Shown here in pieces: positions 16,554 through 25,275 of a stretch of DNA of 64,000 nucleotides (positions are counted from its first letter, which is position 1; every line of letters starts with the position of its first letter). Where the stretch lies: assembly GCA_963800975.1 (NCBI GenBank), contig CAWDDB010000020.1, positions 213,075 to 277,074 on the forward strand, in the 5' to 3' direction. The stretch comes from JALYGY01 sp963800975 (GTDB lineage Bacteria; Actinomycetota; Rubrobacteria; Rubrobacterales; Rubrobacteraceae). Below the pieces are notes generated by a model, which did no database searches, was not told the DNA's origin, and saw only the letters and a program-made list of their open reading frames with translations. A program made the translations under genes and the position numbers.

Positions 16554-17843
16554 TTGCAGAAAAGACCACCGAAACAGAAGCTCTACTATGGCTGGGTGGT
16601 CGTGTGGGTGGTGTTCGCCGCCCTGCTGGTCTCGGCCGGGGTGCGGGCGGCGCCGACGGTCCTCATAAACCCGCTCGAGACCGAGCTCGGCTGGGGCCGC
16701 GGCGCGATCTCCGCGGCCGTCTCGGTCGGGCTCCTGCTGTACGGCCTCACCGGCCCGGCCGCGGGCTGGCTGATGGACCGCTTCGGTCCCAAACCCATCA
16801 CGCTCGTCGGGCTCTGCGTTATCGGGATCAGTACCCTCCTGGGCGCCGCGATGACCGAGCTCTGGCAGTTCAGCCTGTACTGGGGAGTGCTCAGCGGCCT
16901 TGGCACCGGCATCGTCGCCCCCGTCCTCGGGGCCACGGTCGCCAACCGCTGGTTCGTGGAGAGGCGCGGCCTCGTCCTCGGCATCTTCGGGGCCGCGGCC
17001 TCGGCCGGTCAGCTGGTCACGGTGCCGGCCTTGATGTGGCTCGTCGTGCAGTTCGGGTGGAGAACGGGCACGATCCTCCTCGCCCAGGCCGTCCTGCTCG
17101 TGTTCGTTCCCGTCCTGCTCCTCATGCGCAACGACCCGGCCTCCATGGGCCTGCGGGCCTACGGCGAGCCGGACGAGGGTCCCGCTGAGGGCAGCCCCGC
17201 CCCCGAGCCCTCGACCGCCGTGGCGCAGGGGTCGGGTGGCAGCCCGGTTATGGGCGCGCTTCGCAGCCCGGTGTTCTGGCTGCTCTCGGGTAGCTTCTTT
17301 ATCTGCGGGGCCTCTTCCAACGGCATAATCGGGGTCCACTTCATCCCCCACTCCATAGACCACGGCATCCCGGAGGTCACGGCGGCCAGCGTCCTGGCCA
17401 TCATGGGCGCGATGAACTTCGTCGGCACGCTGGCTTCGGGCTGGCTCACGGACCGCTACGACCCGAGAAAGCTGCTCGCCATCTACTACTCGTTCAGGGG
17501 GCTCTCCCTGCTGCTCCTGCCGTTCGTCACGGAGTTCGCGGGGTTGGCCGTGTTCGCGGTCTTCTTCGGGCTGGACTACATAGCGACCGTCCCACCGACG
17601 GTGGCGCTCGTGGCGGACCGTTTCGGGCGGGCGCACGTCGGGGCCATCTTCGGGTGGGTGTTCTTCGGGCACCAGATCGGGGCCGCCCTTGCCTCCTACC
17701 TCGGGGGCATCGTCCGCGTCTCGCTTGGCGACTACACCGTGGCGTTCCTGGGGGCAGGCATACTCGCCATCCTCGCCTCGCTCATGGTCCTCGTCATCAG
17801 GCGCGAGCCAACCACCTTCGGACCCGAGGCAGCCCGGGCGTAG
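16554..17843 (+). CDS. MFS transporter, monocarboxylate/OFA-like
   Basis: This is a 12-helix major facilitator of about 430 residues, opening KQKLYYGWVVVWVVF, as in many monocarboxylate/oxalate-formate type carriers. It has the GxxxDRFG motif (GWLMDRFGPK) after helix 2 and a central charged loop (EPDEGPAEG) between the two halves. The start is TTG at 16554, six bases after GGAAGG; an open frame continues upstream to 16317 but that part is not protein-like. It diverges from the MalT-type regulator, which may control it. The substrate is probably a small organic acid, by family. Confidence 0.88.
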   Translation: MQKRPPKQKLYYGWVVVWVVFAALLVSAGVRAAPTVLINPLETELGWGRGAISAAVSVGLLLYGLTGPAAGWLMDRFGPKPITLVGLCVIGISTLLGAAMTELWQFSLYWGVLSGLGTGIVAPVLGATVANRWFVERRGLVLGIFGAAASAGQLVTVPALMWLVVQFGWRTGTILLAQAVLLVFVPVLLLMRNDPASMGLRAYGEPDEGPAEGSPAPEPSTAVAQGSGGSPVMGALRSPVFWLLSGSFFICGASSNGIIGVHFIPHSIDHGIPEVTAASVLAIMGAMNFVGTLASGWLTDRYDPRKLLAIYYSFRGLSLLLLPFVTEFAGLAVFAVFFGLDYIATVPPTVALVADRFGRAHVGAIFGWVFFGHQIGAALASYLGGIVRVSLGDYTVAFLGAGILAILASLMVLVIRREPTTFGPEAARA

Positions 17844-17929
17844 CGAACAGGCGCCGCCCGTCGAGAATTGCGGTTTGTCACCGCGTCGCGTTACCATTAC
17901 CGGAGACATCTGCCAGAAGGAGATGAACC

Positions 17930-18130
17930 GTGGATTTCTTGAAGAAGCAACTCCCCGCGCAGGTGGGCAAGTACCTCAAGGGCGTCGAGTTCCCGGCCCG
18001 CAAGGAGGAGCTGCTGGGGAGGCTGGAGCGTAACGGGGTACCCGGCCTGGTCATAAACCAGCTGCGCAAGCGGCTCTCGGAACGCGAGTACCGCGGTCCC
18101 CAGGACGTCCTGTCAGACCTGCGCCGGTAA
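17930..18130 (+). CDS. DUF2795 domain protein
   Basis: This 66-residue protein has the short helical DUF2795 pattern: KYLKGVEFPARKEELLGRL, then RNGVPGLVINQLRKRL and a closing segment FRGPQDV-like (YRGPQDVLSDL). Members are common small proteins in actinobacteria with no known function. The GTG start at 17930 follows a strong AAGGAG site. It lies 31 bp upstream of the lone receiver gene on the same strand and may be co-transcribed with it. Confidence 0.82.
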   Translation: MDFLKKQLPAQVGKYLKGVEFPARKEELLGRLERNGVPGLVINQLRKRLSEREYRGPQDVLSDLRR

Positions 18131-18161
18131 CCCTGGTCTCGCAAAGGGAGCGAACGCCATC

Positions 18162-18545
18162 GTGAACATCCTGATCGTGGAGGACCACCGGTTCTTCTCG
18201 GAGGCCCTGGAGCGCGTGCTCGCCCCCAGGTTCCGCGGCGGTTTGGGTGGAGGCGGGGTCACGATGTTCGCGCAGGCCGCAACGGTCGCCGACGGCTTGC
18301 GGCTCGCATCCGAGGAGGGACCGTTCGACCTGGCCGTGATCGACCTCATGCTCCCGGACGGGGACGGGACCGAGGTCGTGCGTGAGATCAAAGCCCGCAG
18401 CCCCGGCACGAAGGTGGCCGTGCTGAGCGCCGACGAGGACCTCTCCCGGGCGCTCGACGCTGGGGCCGAAGAGGCCATATCCAAGTCGGGCAGCCTCGAC
18501 CAGATAGTCGCCACCCTCGTGCGCCTCTCTGGCGACTCTCGCTGA
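18162..18545 (+). CDS. Stand-alone response regulator receiver protein
   Basis: This 127-residue protein is a receiver domain with no output domain: acidic residues near the start (ILIVEDH), phospho-acceptor Asp in LAVIDLMLPDGDG (about 61) and Lys in ISKSGS (about 109). It starts with GTG at 18162 after AAAGGGAGCG. CheY/Spo0F-like single receivers relay phosphate or act by protein contact. A Gly-rich insert (GGLGGGG, about residues 26-32) widens the first loop. No histidine kinase is adjacent. Confidence 0.88.
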   Translation: MNILIVEDHRFFSEALERVLAPRFRGGLGGGGVTMFAQAATVADGLRLASEEGPFDLAVIDLMLPDGDGTEVVREIKARSPGTKVAVLSADEDLSRALDAGAEEAISKSGSLDQIVATLVRLSGDSR

Positions 18546-18684
18546 TCCGAGGATCCCTATCAACTTGCTCCTGCGACGGATTCGCGCGTCGCTTTCTCTA
18601 GCCCCCGACGGGTTGACCTGCCTCAGGGATCAGCAATCCGCAGTTGTAGCCGAACTTCTTCAAGCAGCAATACCAGGCGGAAGG

Positions 18685-18704
18685 CCCGAAGTCTCGGGCT
18701 TCGG
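18685..18704. terminator. Hairpin between converging genes
   Basis: CCGAAG and CTTCGG form a 6-bp stem with a 7-base loop, just before the stop of the leftward HtrA-like gene (18725) and 140 bp after the receiver gene. It may end either transcript. The stem is short and has no T-tract. Confidence 0.35.
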
Positions 18705-18724
18705 CGTCCCCGCCAATGCCGTTC

Positions 18725-20329
18725 TCATACATCCCCCACTACCTCAAAGGTGTTGAGAATCTGATCGGCAGCGTCCAGATCGGCATCGTTCGTGACCTGG
18801 ATATTGACCAGGGTTATGTACTCCTGATTCTCGGGCACGGCGGCGAGCACTATGTACGTTGCTCCTTCATCGCCGCAGTTCACCCACAGGTCGTATTTGC
18901 CTTTGTATAGCTCGTCCTGGTAATCGTAACGACCGTCTATCTCGCATTCCCCAGACCAGTCATAGTAGTCGAGCAAGCTATCCACGGAGTAGGATTCAAT
19001 CAGGCTACTCGAGGCCCCGAAAAAGGCTCCTGGTTCTCCCCAAGTGTTTGTGTACGCGTCGAGGTCGGCGGATGCGGTGATAGCCTTGCCGACCGTCTTG
19101 CCTTCAAAGTCCCAGGCACCTCCGTTGACAGCACTCCATTCGGTTGGCACGTCCATCTGGAGCGCCTCGGAATCGTCCGTGACGGTAGTGTAGCCGGAGT
19201 AAGTGTCTCCCCCGGTAGTCCCCTCGGCGCTTCCCGAGACACCAGCTTGCTCCTCGACCTCTGGAGGCAGCGAGGCCGCAGGTTCTAGATTCCGGCCGTT
19301 CAGTTGCCCTTCGAGGGTCTCCCCGGTCTGATAGCGGAGCACTTCGAGGTTCATGGTATCGCTCGCGTCGCGACTGCGCAGTACGTCACAATAATCGGCC
19401 ATCGTGCCGTCGGTCGCCAGGACGAGTCCCTCGAGCTTCGTGATCAGGTCTCCTCCACGCACCCCCGCCTCATCGGCCGGGGAGCCGGACTGCACCGAGG
19501 AAACCCAGACACCTGAGAGCGACTGATCCTGGGAGACCACTGCCTGACCGTTGACTCCTATGGAGTCCACGTCCTGTTCCTCACGCAACTGAGCAACAAC
19601 CGCGAGTGCCTCATCGGAGGTGATCGCGAAGTACTGGTTGGTCTCCGAGCTGCCCGCGTAGTTGACCCCGACCACTCTGCTGTTGTCATCCACCAGCGGC
19701 CCACCCGAGTTACCCGGGTTGATGGTTGCGTCGTGCTCGAGCACCGAATCTACGGAGGCCCAGACCGTCTCACCGTCGGTATCGGCCTTGGATACGATGC
19801 CCCTGGTGAGTGTGAACTCCGGGTCACCGAGAGGGAACCCAGCGGCGTAAACGTCCAGCCCCGTGGTCACCGGATCGTCGCGCCACTCGAAGTATGGGTA
19901 GCCCTCGCCCTCGATGTCGATGACGGCCAGATCGGAGCACTCGGAGACCCCGAGCACCTTCGCGTTGCGGGGTTCGTCTTCGCCGGCGACGTACACTTTC
20001 AGGATCGCCGAGCCCGTAACCACGTGATTGTTGGTCACCGCGATCCCAGAGGGGTCGATGATAAAGCCAGAGCCCGAGCCGGCATCGTTCAGCACCTGGC
20101 CCACCTCAGGATCGACGAAGCTGCCCTCGGCTACGATCTGGACGGTAGCGCTTTCGAGGTCTGTCCGGGAAGAAACTACTTCGCCGCTATCGCCGCCAGC
20201 CTTGGTGGCGCCACCCTCATCGGCCTGCTCGATATCCATCCCGCCGCACGCGGCTAGTAGTCCGAGAGACATGAGCAGGACCAGGAGACTGACTATCCTA
20301 CCTTTTCGGGGTCCACCTACTACGGTCAT
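18725..20329 (-). CDS. HtrA/DegP-like serine protease lipoprotein with PDZ and a novel C-terminal domain
   Basis: The protein is 534 residues. The signal peptide ends in a lipobox (LAAC, Cys28), so it should be anchored outside the membrane. The trypsin-like triad is His102 (TNNHVV), Asp133 (CSDLAVID) and Ser208 (NPGNSGGPL). A PDZ domain follows at about 265-355 (GSPADEAGVRGGDLI). After a linker rich in Gly/Thr/Ser, a domain of about 150 residues (from about 385) was not recognised; it has two Cys (ECEID, NCGDE) and resembles small extracellular ligand domains. The ATG at 20329 follows AGGAGA. The role is probably envelope protein quality control. Confidence 0.93.
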   Translation of the reverse strand: MTVVGGPRKGRIVSLLVLLMSLGLLAACGGMDIEQADEGGATKAGGDSGEVVSSRTDLESATVQIVAEGSFVDPEVGQVLNDAGSGSGFIIDPSGIAVTNNHVVTGSAILKVYVAGEDEPRNAKVLGVSECSDLAVIDIEGEGYPYFEWRDDPVTTGLDVYAAGFPLGDPEFTLTRGIVSKADTDGETVWASVDSVLEHDATINPGNSGGPLVDDNSRVVGVNYAGSSETNQYFAITSDEALAVVAQLREEQDVDSIGVNGQAVVSQDQSLSGVWVSSVQSGSPADEAGVRGGDLITKLEGLVLATDGTMADYCDVLRSRDASDTMNLEVLRYQTGETLEGQLNGRNLEPAASLPPEVEEQAGVSGSAEGTTGGDTYSGYTTVTDDSEALQMDVPTEWSAVNGGAWDFEGKTVGKAITASADLDAYTNTWGEPGAFFGASSSLIESYSVDSLLDYYDWSGECEIDGRYDYQDELYKGKYDLWVNCGDEGATYIVLAAVPENQEYITLVNIQVTNDADLDAADQILNTFEVVGDV

Positions 20330-20827
20330 TTGTCTCCTATCTGGCTCATATCTGTCGACTTATCTGACGTCGGTGTGCTGGCCATTGACCCACCGAACGC
20401 TGCTGAGGCGAGTGCCAGAAAGGGAAACAGGATGCGGAGATCCGGGCGCCACCGAGACCTTGTTGCGCATGCCGTGGCCTCCTCTCCACTAGCGACCCGC
20501 TGCTAGTAGATTTCATGGTAGCCGGTTGCGCCACTGACTCCCCTCTGCCCCTGAGCGCCCACGGTCGACGGGACGAGGATCTAGGCCTCTACGATCACCC
20601 AACAATTGCTTGTTCAGGCACTCTAGCAACCCCATTTTGTGCCTTACATCCCCAGTTTGAGTGATTTTTCCGGTTACTTGTCCGTTACTTGTTGTTGCTA
20701 CCATCGGTAGGGAGAGGAGAACCGGTAGTGAGGTAGGCAGCCGAAAGTGAGTGGACAGCCTCGAGGCAAACTGACCGCGGTGTAGTGAGCCAGGCACATC
20801 CGGCCATCGAAACGAGGAGGATCAACC
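20330..20827. other. Intergenic region upstream of the HtrA-like gene and the TPR-AAA+ locus
   Basis: This is about 500 bp without a convincing gene. It has lower G+C than its surroundings and carries a tandem repeat of GTTACTTGT (20673-20681 and 20684-20692), offset by 11 bp, about one helical turn. It must hold the promoters for the leftward HtrA-like gene and the rightward genes. No clear -35/-10 pair was assigned. Confidence 0.5.
20673..20692 (+). promoter_or_regulatory. Tandem GTTACTTGT repeat
   Basis: Two exact copies of GTTACTTGT start 11 bp apart, placing them on the same helix face. The position, upstream of both the HtrA-like gene and the small ORF/AAA+ genes, fits a binding site for an activator or repressor working as a tandem dimer. 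This is inference from spacing only. Confidence 0.3.
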
Positions 20828-20983
20828 ATGTCGCCAGGCTACTCCGGACTTCTTCTTAGGAAGAGTATTCGACTACTGGTCTTGGCAACGACAAGAATCG
20901 CCTACCTGGGGTACGACGGTCCCACAAGCGGCTTGAAGACGTGCCCTGGTCTGCCGACACCAGAGGAGTGGAGGAGTAGGTAG
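20828..20983 (+). CDS. Possible 51-residue small protein
   Basis: ATG at 20828 is preceded by a very strong ribosome site (GAGGAGG, 8 bases upstream), which is why the ORF is listed. The product is basic, with a short hydrophobic segment (SIRLLVLATTRIAYLG) and ends TPEEWRSR. No family is recognised and codon usage is less G+C-biased than in neighbours. It lies 64 bp upstream of the TPR-AAA+ gene and could be a leader peptide for it. Confidence 0.35.
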   Translation: MSPGYSGLLLRKSIRLLVLATTRIAYLGYDGPTSGLKTCPGLPTPEEWRSR

Positions 20984-21047
20984 GGCATTGACCGTGAGGC
21001 ATTCGCCAAACTTTGCTCGCAATCGAGTAATGTGCTAGGAAGCAGTC

Positions 21048-22391
21048 ATGGATAGAGATGACGCACTCCGCGCACTACGTGAAGCGGTCCGGGTCTCCCC
21101 CGACAACGTCCCCCTGCGTCAACACCTCGCGAACACGCTCCTGGACGGTGGCCGGCCCGGGGAAGCGGAAGAGGAGTACCGCGAAGCGTTGGCCCACTCT
21201 CCCGAAGATCCGGCGCTACGACTGGGACTCGCGCGCGCCTTCTACAGGCAGGGCAAGAACTCGAACGCCCTCGTCGTCGTGGAGGGTCTGATCCGGCGCC
21301 CCGACGCCTCGGCAGGTACCCGCGTGCTGTATGCTCGCCTCCTTCTGGGAGACGGCGATGTGGAGGAGGCGGTCAGGCAATACCGCGAAGGAGTCGGTGA
21401 AGATCCGTCGGTCGCAGACGAGGAGCTGGCCGAACGGCTCGGCATCGGTGTCGAGGACGACCGGTCCGAAGTCGTGGAGGGCAGGATCCGGGCCGCGTGG
21501 GGTGGCGTGACCCCCGAGTCGGAAGCCTACGTCGAGCAGCCCGCGGTGACGTTCAAGGACGTGGGCGGCATGGAGAAAGTCAAGGACGAGATCCGGATGA
21601 AGATCATCCACCCCTTGAGCCACGCCGAGATGTTCCGGGCCTTCGGCAAGACGATCGGTGGGGGCATCCTGATGTACGGTCCGCCCGGTTGCGGGAAGAC
21701 CCACCTGGCCCGCGCAACCGCGGGCGAAACAGACTCCGCCTTTCTCGCGGTGGGGATCAACGACGTGCTCGAGATGTGGATCGGCAACAGCGAACGCAAC
21801 CTGCACGCGTGGTTCGAGATGGCCCGGAGCAACCAGCCTTGCGTGCTGTTCTTCGACGAGGTAGACGCGCTCGCCGCCAGCCGTTCCGACATGCAACGAA
21901 GCGCCGGCCGGCAGCTGATCAACCAGTTCCTGGCCGAACTCGACGGTTTGGGAAGCACCAACGAGGGGGTCCTGATCCTGGCTGCCACGAACGCCCCCTG
22001 GCACCTGGATACGGCTTTCCGTCGGCCTGGCCGCTTCGATCGCATACTCTTCGTCCCGCCCCCCGATTTACCGGCGCGATCCGCCATCCTGCGGATACAC
22101 TGCGAAGGAAAGCCGATCGCGGACGTGGACTTCGATTACCTCGCCAGGAAAACGGAGAACTTCTCCGGCGCCGACCTGAGGGCCGTCGTCGACGTGGCGG
22201 TGGAGAAGAAGCTGGAGGATGCCATGCGGACCGGCACGCCTGAGCCGCTTACGACGAGGGACCTCGCCGGCGCCGCCCGCTCCGTCGACCCTTCCACCAG
22301 GGAGTGGTTCGCCACGGCCCGGAACTACGCGCTGTACTCCAATCAGGGCGGGCTGTACGACGACATCTTGAGGTACCTGAGAATCGGGTGA
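21048..22391 (+). CDS. TPR-AAA+ ATPase (Cdc48/p97-like module)
   Basis: This 447-residue protein has about three N-terminal TPR-like repeats (residues 1-125) for protein binding, a linker, then one classical AAA+ domain from about 165. Walker A is GPPGCGKT (211-218), the pore loop is MWIGNSE (243-249) with aromatic Trp244, Walker B is VLFFDE (266-271), sensor 1 is Asn315 (AATN) and the arginine finger region is RRPGRFDR (325-332). This is the layout of a protein-remodelling or unfolding ATPase, but with TPRs in place of the usual N domain and no protease domain. Its stop overlaps the start of the TPR membrane protein by four bases, so the two are very likely partners. ATG at 21048 has only a weak AGGAAG ribosome site. 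Confidence 0.93.
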   Translation: MDRDDALRALREAVRVSPDNVPLRQHLANTLLDGGRPGEAEEEYREALAHSPEDPALRLGLARAFYRQGKNSNALVVVEGLIRRPDASAGTRVLYARLLLGDGDVEEAVRQYREGVGEDPSVADEELAERLGIGVEDDRSEVVEGRIRAAWGGVTPESEAYVEQPAVTFKDVGGMEKVKDEIRMKIIHPLSHAEMFRAFGKTIGGGILMYGPPGCGKTHLARATAGETDSAFLAVGINDVLEMWIGNSERNLHAWFEMARSNQPCVLFFDEVDALAASRSDMQRSAGRQLINQFLAELDGLGSTNEGVLILAATNAPWHLDTAFRRPGRFDRILFVPPPDLPARSAILRIHCEGKPIADVDFDYLARKTENFSGADLRAVVDVAVEKKLEDAMRTGTPEPLTTRDLAGAARSVDPSTREWFATARNYALYSNQGGLYDDILRYLRIG

Positions 22392-23479
22392 GCGATAACC
22401 TGGAGCAGGCGTGGACTCTATACAAGCAGTCTCGCTACGATCTGGCAGAGGATCTTCTGCGTCAACAGCTTGCCGCCGACCCCAACGACGCTACGGCCCA
22501 CGCCTACCTCGGCCTGGTCTTGCTCGCTCGTAATCAGGGCGAGGAGGCCACGCGAGAAGCCGAGCTGGCGGTTCACCTGTCTCCCGAGTTCTCGTATGCG
22601 CATTACGCGCTCGCGTACACCCTGTACCATCGCGACCGCCCGAACGAGGCCCTGGCCGCGGTCGAGGAAGCGATCAGGCTCTCCCCCGAGAACGCCAGCT
22701 ACGCCGCCTTGCTGTCCGAGATCCACTACGACCGGGAGGACTGGCGCGCGTCGCTCGCGGCAGCAGAAAGGGGTCTGCAGACAGACCCCGGGCACGTCCT
22801 GTGCGCCAATCGCCGCGCTATGGTGCTCATGCAACTCGGCCGCCGCAAGGAAGCCGAGACAACGGCAAGCATGGCGCTCGCCCAGGACCCCGAGAACGCG
22901 CTGACCCACACGATCCGGGGCTGGCTCTTGCTGTGGAGGATGAACGCCAGGGGCTCGCTCGACGCCTTCCGTGAAGCTCTTCGCTTGAATCCCGGCCTGG
23001 AGTGGGCGCGCGAGGGACTCGTCGAGGCGCTCAAGGCGAGGCACTGGGTCTACAGACCCGTGCTCCGCTACTTGTTGTGGGGCCGCGGGATCAGGTTACT
23101 CGTCCTCATCGTTCTGGTCGTAGGCTACGTAGCCCTGTACTTTGCAGCACTGGCGGACGGCGACAATTACTGGGTCTGGCCACTGGCGATCGTACTTCTG
23201 CTAGCCATCATATTGACCCAGATGGGCAACACCTTCTTCAACACGCTGCTGTGGCTTCAGCCGTCAGGAAGACTGGTGCTCGCTCCTCCGAGCGGGAAAC
23301 CCCGTACGTGGACCGATAGCGCCCTCGTCTTGCTCAAAGCGGTCTGGATCTTGACGTGCGTACTGCTGGCCGTGACTCTGTACGCCGCCGGGTGGTTGAC
23401 GCTCAACATATTCATCCTGCTCGCGGGCAGACTGTTCGCCTGGTTTGCAGACCTGGCGCTAAAGAGATCTACCCATTAG
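22388..23479 (+). CDS. TPR-repeat membrane protein
   Basis: This 363-residue protein starts with GTG at 22388 inside the stop of the AAA+ gene (GTGA overlap). Residues 1-215 form about six TPR units (AWTLYKQSRYDLAEDLL, AHAYLGLVLL, ALAYTLYHRDRPNEALAAV and so on). The rest is a membrane domain with four hydrophobic segments, roughly 231-254, 258-286, 313-334 and 336-358. The topology suggests a cytoplasmic TPR scaffold tethered to the membrane. Coupled translation with the AAA+ ATPase suggests it recruits the ATPase or its clients to the membrane. No known family name was recognised. Confidence 0.85.
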   Translation: MSDNLEQAWTLYKQSRYDLAEDLLRQQLAADPNDATAHAYLGLVLLARNQGEEATREAELAVHLSPEFSYAHYALAYTLYHRDRPNEALAAVEEAIRLSPENASYAALLSEIHYDREDWRASLAAAERGLQTDPGHVLCANRRAMVLMQLGRRKEAETTASMALAQDPENALTHTIRGWLLLWRMNARGSLDAFREALRLNPGLEWAREGLVEALKARHWVYRPVLRYLLWGRGIRLLVLIVLVVGYVALYFAALADGDNYWVWPLAIVLLLAIILTQMGNTFFNTLLWLQPSGRLVLAPPSGKPRTWTDSALVLLKAVWILTCVLLAVTLYAAGWLTLNIFILLAGRLFAWFADLALKRSTH

Positions 23480-23482
23480 AGC

Positions 23483-23512
23483 GCATCGCGGAGGTGTCGA
23501 TCTCCGCGATGC
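23483..23512. terminator. Terminator hairpin after the TPR membrane protein gene
   Basis: A perfect 11-bp stem (GCATCGCGGAG/CTCCGCGATGC) with an 8-base loop begins four bases after the stop at 23479. No T-tract follows. It separates the TPR-AAA+ operon from the sigma-factor locus. Confidence 0.65.
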
Positions 23513-23564
23513 CAGGCTTCGGATCTCAGGCATAAAGGAAACGGCTTCGCGAGGCAAGCCGACC

Positions 23565-23591
23565 TGTCTATCCGGGCCGTTCCCGTTCGTC
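23565..23591 (+). promoter_or_regulatory. ECF42-type promoter of the YCII/sigma operon
   Basis: TGTCTA (23565-23570), a 17-base spacer and CGTC (23588-23591) lie 34 bp before the GTG of the YCII gene. From memory of published ECF42 work, the group recognises TGTCGA at -35 and CG(A/T)C at -10. The same layout occurs upstream of the DUF1761 gene (25276-25302), with further identity within and after the spacer (TTCGTCGT). This implies autoregulation. Confidence 0.6.
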
Positions 23592-23624
23592 GTAGTAGTG
23601 TAAGCACCCGACAGAGGAGGAGCC

Positions 23625-23954
23625 GTGCGCTACATGCTGATGATCTGCGACGACGAGTCAGTCCGGGAGGGCTCGTCCGATGACGCTGAGGGCTACTCCT
23701 GGTACCTGGAGATGGACCGTAGGGGGGTGCTGCGGGGCGGCGAGCGCCTGCGGCCGAGCAGCGATGCCACCACCGTGCGGGTGCGCGGCGACGAGGTGCT
23801 GCTCACCGACGGGCCGTTCGCCGAGTCGAAGGAACAAGTAGGCGGCTACAACCTGATCGAGTGCTCCGACCTCGACGAGGCCATCGAGGTGGCCTCCTGG
23901 CACCCCGTCGCCAGGTACGGGACGATCGAGGTGAGGCCGCTCTGGGAGGCGTGA
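23625..23954 (+). CDS. YCII/DGPF domain protein
   Basis: This 109-residue protein begins RYMLMICDDES and has the motif TDGPFAESKEQVGGY, which gives the DGPF family its name, followed by a ferredoxin-like fold (EAIEVASWHP). DGPF proteins are the regular genomic partners of ECF42 sigma factors. The exact activity is unknown. GTG at 23625 follows GAGGAGG. Its stop overlaps the sigma-factor start by four bases, so the two are co-translated. Confidence 0.93.
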   Translation: MRYMLMICDDESVREGSSDDAEGYSWYLEMDRRGVLRGGERLRPSSDATTVRVRGDEVLLTDGPFAESKEQVGGYNLIECSDLDEAIEVASWHPVARYGTIEVRPLWEA

Positions 23955-25195
23955 GACCAGACGTCCGGGCGGCGGTCGCCGAAGCCTTCCGCGAGGAGTG
24001 GGGCCGCGTCGTGGCGACCCTGATCCGGACCACCGGCGACTGGGATCTCGCCGAGGAGTGCGCCCAGGAGGCCTTCGCGCGGGCGCTCGAGACCTGGCCG
24101 CGCGACGGCGTTCCGCGCCGCCCGGGCGCCTGGCTGACCACCACGGCTCGCAACCGCGCCCTGGACCGGCTGCGCCGCGCCTCCGTCGGATCGGCCAAGC
24201 TGAGGGAGGTCGCGACGTTGTCGCAGCGCGACGAAACCGGTGAGCGCGACGAGAGTGGCGTTGGTGACGACCGCTTGCGCCTGATCTTCACCTGCTGCCA
24301 CCCAGCCCTGTCGCTGGAGGCCAGGGTCGCCCTCACGCTCCGTACCCTCGCAGGCCTGACGACCGCCGAGATCGCCCGCGCGTTCCTCGTACCGGAGCCG
24401 ACGATGGCCCAGCGCCTGGTGCGGGCCAAGCGCAAGATCCGCCACGCCGGCATCCCCTACCGCGTGCCACCGGCCCACCTTCTGCCCGAACGAACCGGGG
24501 CCGTGCTAGCCGTCCTGTACCTGCTCTTCAACGAGGGCTACGCCGCCACCGCCGGGGCCGATCTGGTCAGGGAGAACCTGAGCGCCGAAGCCATCCGCCT
24601 GGCGCGCACCCTCGTCCAGCTCATGCCCGACGAGCCCGAGGCTTCGGGGCTGCTCGCGCTCATGCTTCTGCACGACTCCAGGCTAGGCACCCGCGCAGAC
24701 GATACGGGTGCCATTGTGCCGCTGGAGGAGCAGGACCGCGCCCACTGGGACCGGGAAGCCATCGCGGAGGGGGTCGGCCTGCTCGACGCGGCCCTGCGGC
24801 GCGGGCAGCCCGGTCCCTACCAGCTGCAGGCGGCCATCGCCGCGTGTCACGCCACCGCCGCCGAAGCATCCGACACCGACTGGGCCGAGATCTCCGCCCT
24901 CTACGGCCTTCTCGTCCAGACAATGCCCACCCCCGTGGTCAAGCTGAACCGGGCGGTGGCCGTGGGGATGGCGGAAGGGCCGGCCGCGGGGCTGGAGCTG
25001 GTAGAGGCGCTCGAAGCATCCGGGCAGCTGACCGGCTACCACCTGCTGCCCGCCACGCGCGCCGACCTGCTCCGCCGCCTCGGGCGTCACGCCGAGGCCG
25101 CAGCCGCCTATCTCGAGGCGCTGGAGCTGGCTTCCAACGACGCCGAGCGCAGGTACCTTACCCGGCGGCTGGACGAGATCACGGGCAGCAACTGA
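23951..25195 (+). CDS. ECF42-group RNA polymerase sigma factor with C-terminal extension
   Basis: This 414-residue protein starts with GTG at 23951. Sigma region 2 is near residues 10-75 (DWDLAEECAQEAFARAL, RPGAWLTTTARNRALDRL). Region 4 is near 115-165 (LIFTCCHPALS, LTTAEIARAFLVPEPTMAQRL). A C-terminal extension of about 230 residues of TPR-like helices holds the ECF42 signature segments (LYLLFNEGYAA, LARTLVQLMPDEPEA and QAAIAACHA). There is no anti-sigma gene; control is thought to lie in the extension. It directs transcription from TGTCGA/CGTC-like promoters, two of which are visible in this locus. Confidence 0.95.
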   Translation: MRPDVRAAVAEAFREEWGRVVATLIRTTGDWDLAEECAQEAFARALETWPRDGVPRRPGAWLTTTARNRALDRLRRASVGSAKLREVATLSQRDETGERDESGVGDDRLRLIFTCCHPALSLEARVALTLRTLAGLTTAEIARAFLVPEPTMAQRLVRAKRKIRHAGIPYRVPPAHLLPERTGAVLAVLYLLFNEGYAATAGADLVRENLSAEAIRLARTLVQLMPDEPEASGLLALMLLHDSRLGTRADDTGAIVPLEEQDRAHWDREAIAEGVGLLDAALRRGQPGPYQLQAAIAACHATAAEASDTDWAEISALYGLLVQTMPTPVVKLNRAVAVGMAEGPAAGLELVEALEASGQLTGYHLLPATRADLLRRLGRHAEAAAAYLEALELASNDAERRYLTRRLDEITGSN

Positions 25196-25275
25196 CGCCC
25201 AGCCCGCCGACCGGCCGACAGCAGGCCGTGGGGTAGTGACAGCTACCCTCGTTCCGAAAAACTTCTCCGCGCGGG

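Noticed and set aside
15077..17188. 703-codon plus-strand frame
   Set aside because: Antisense to the MalT-type regulator, then out of frame with the MFS gene; Arg/Pro-rich and not protein-like.
16491..17909. 472-codon minus-strand frame opposite the MFS gene
   Set aside because: Composition is dominated by Glu, Arg, Gly and His from antisense high-GC codons; the plus-strand carrier is clearly real.
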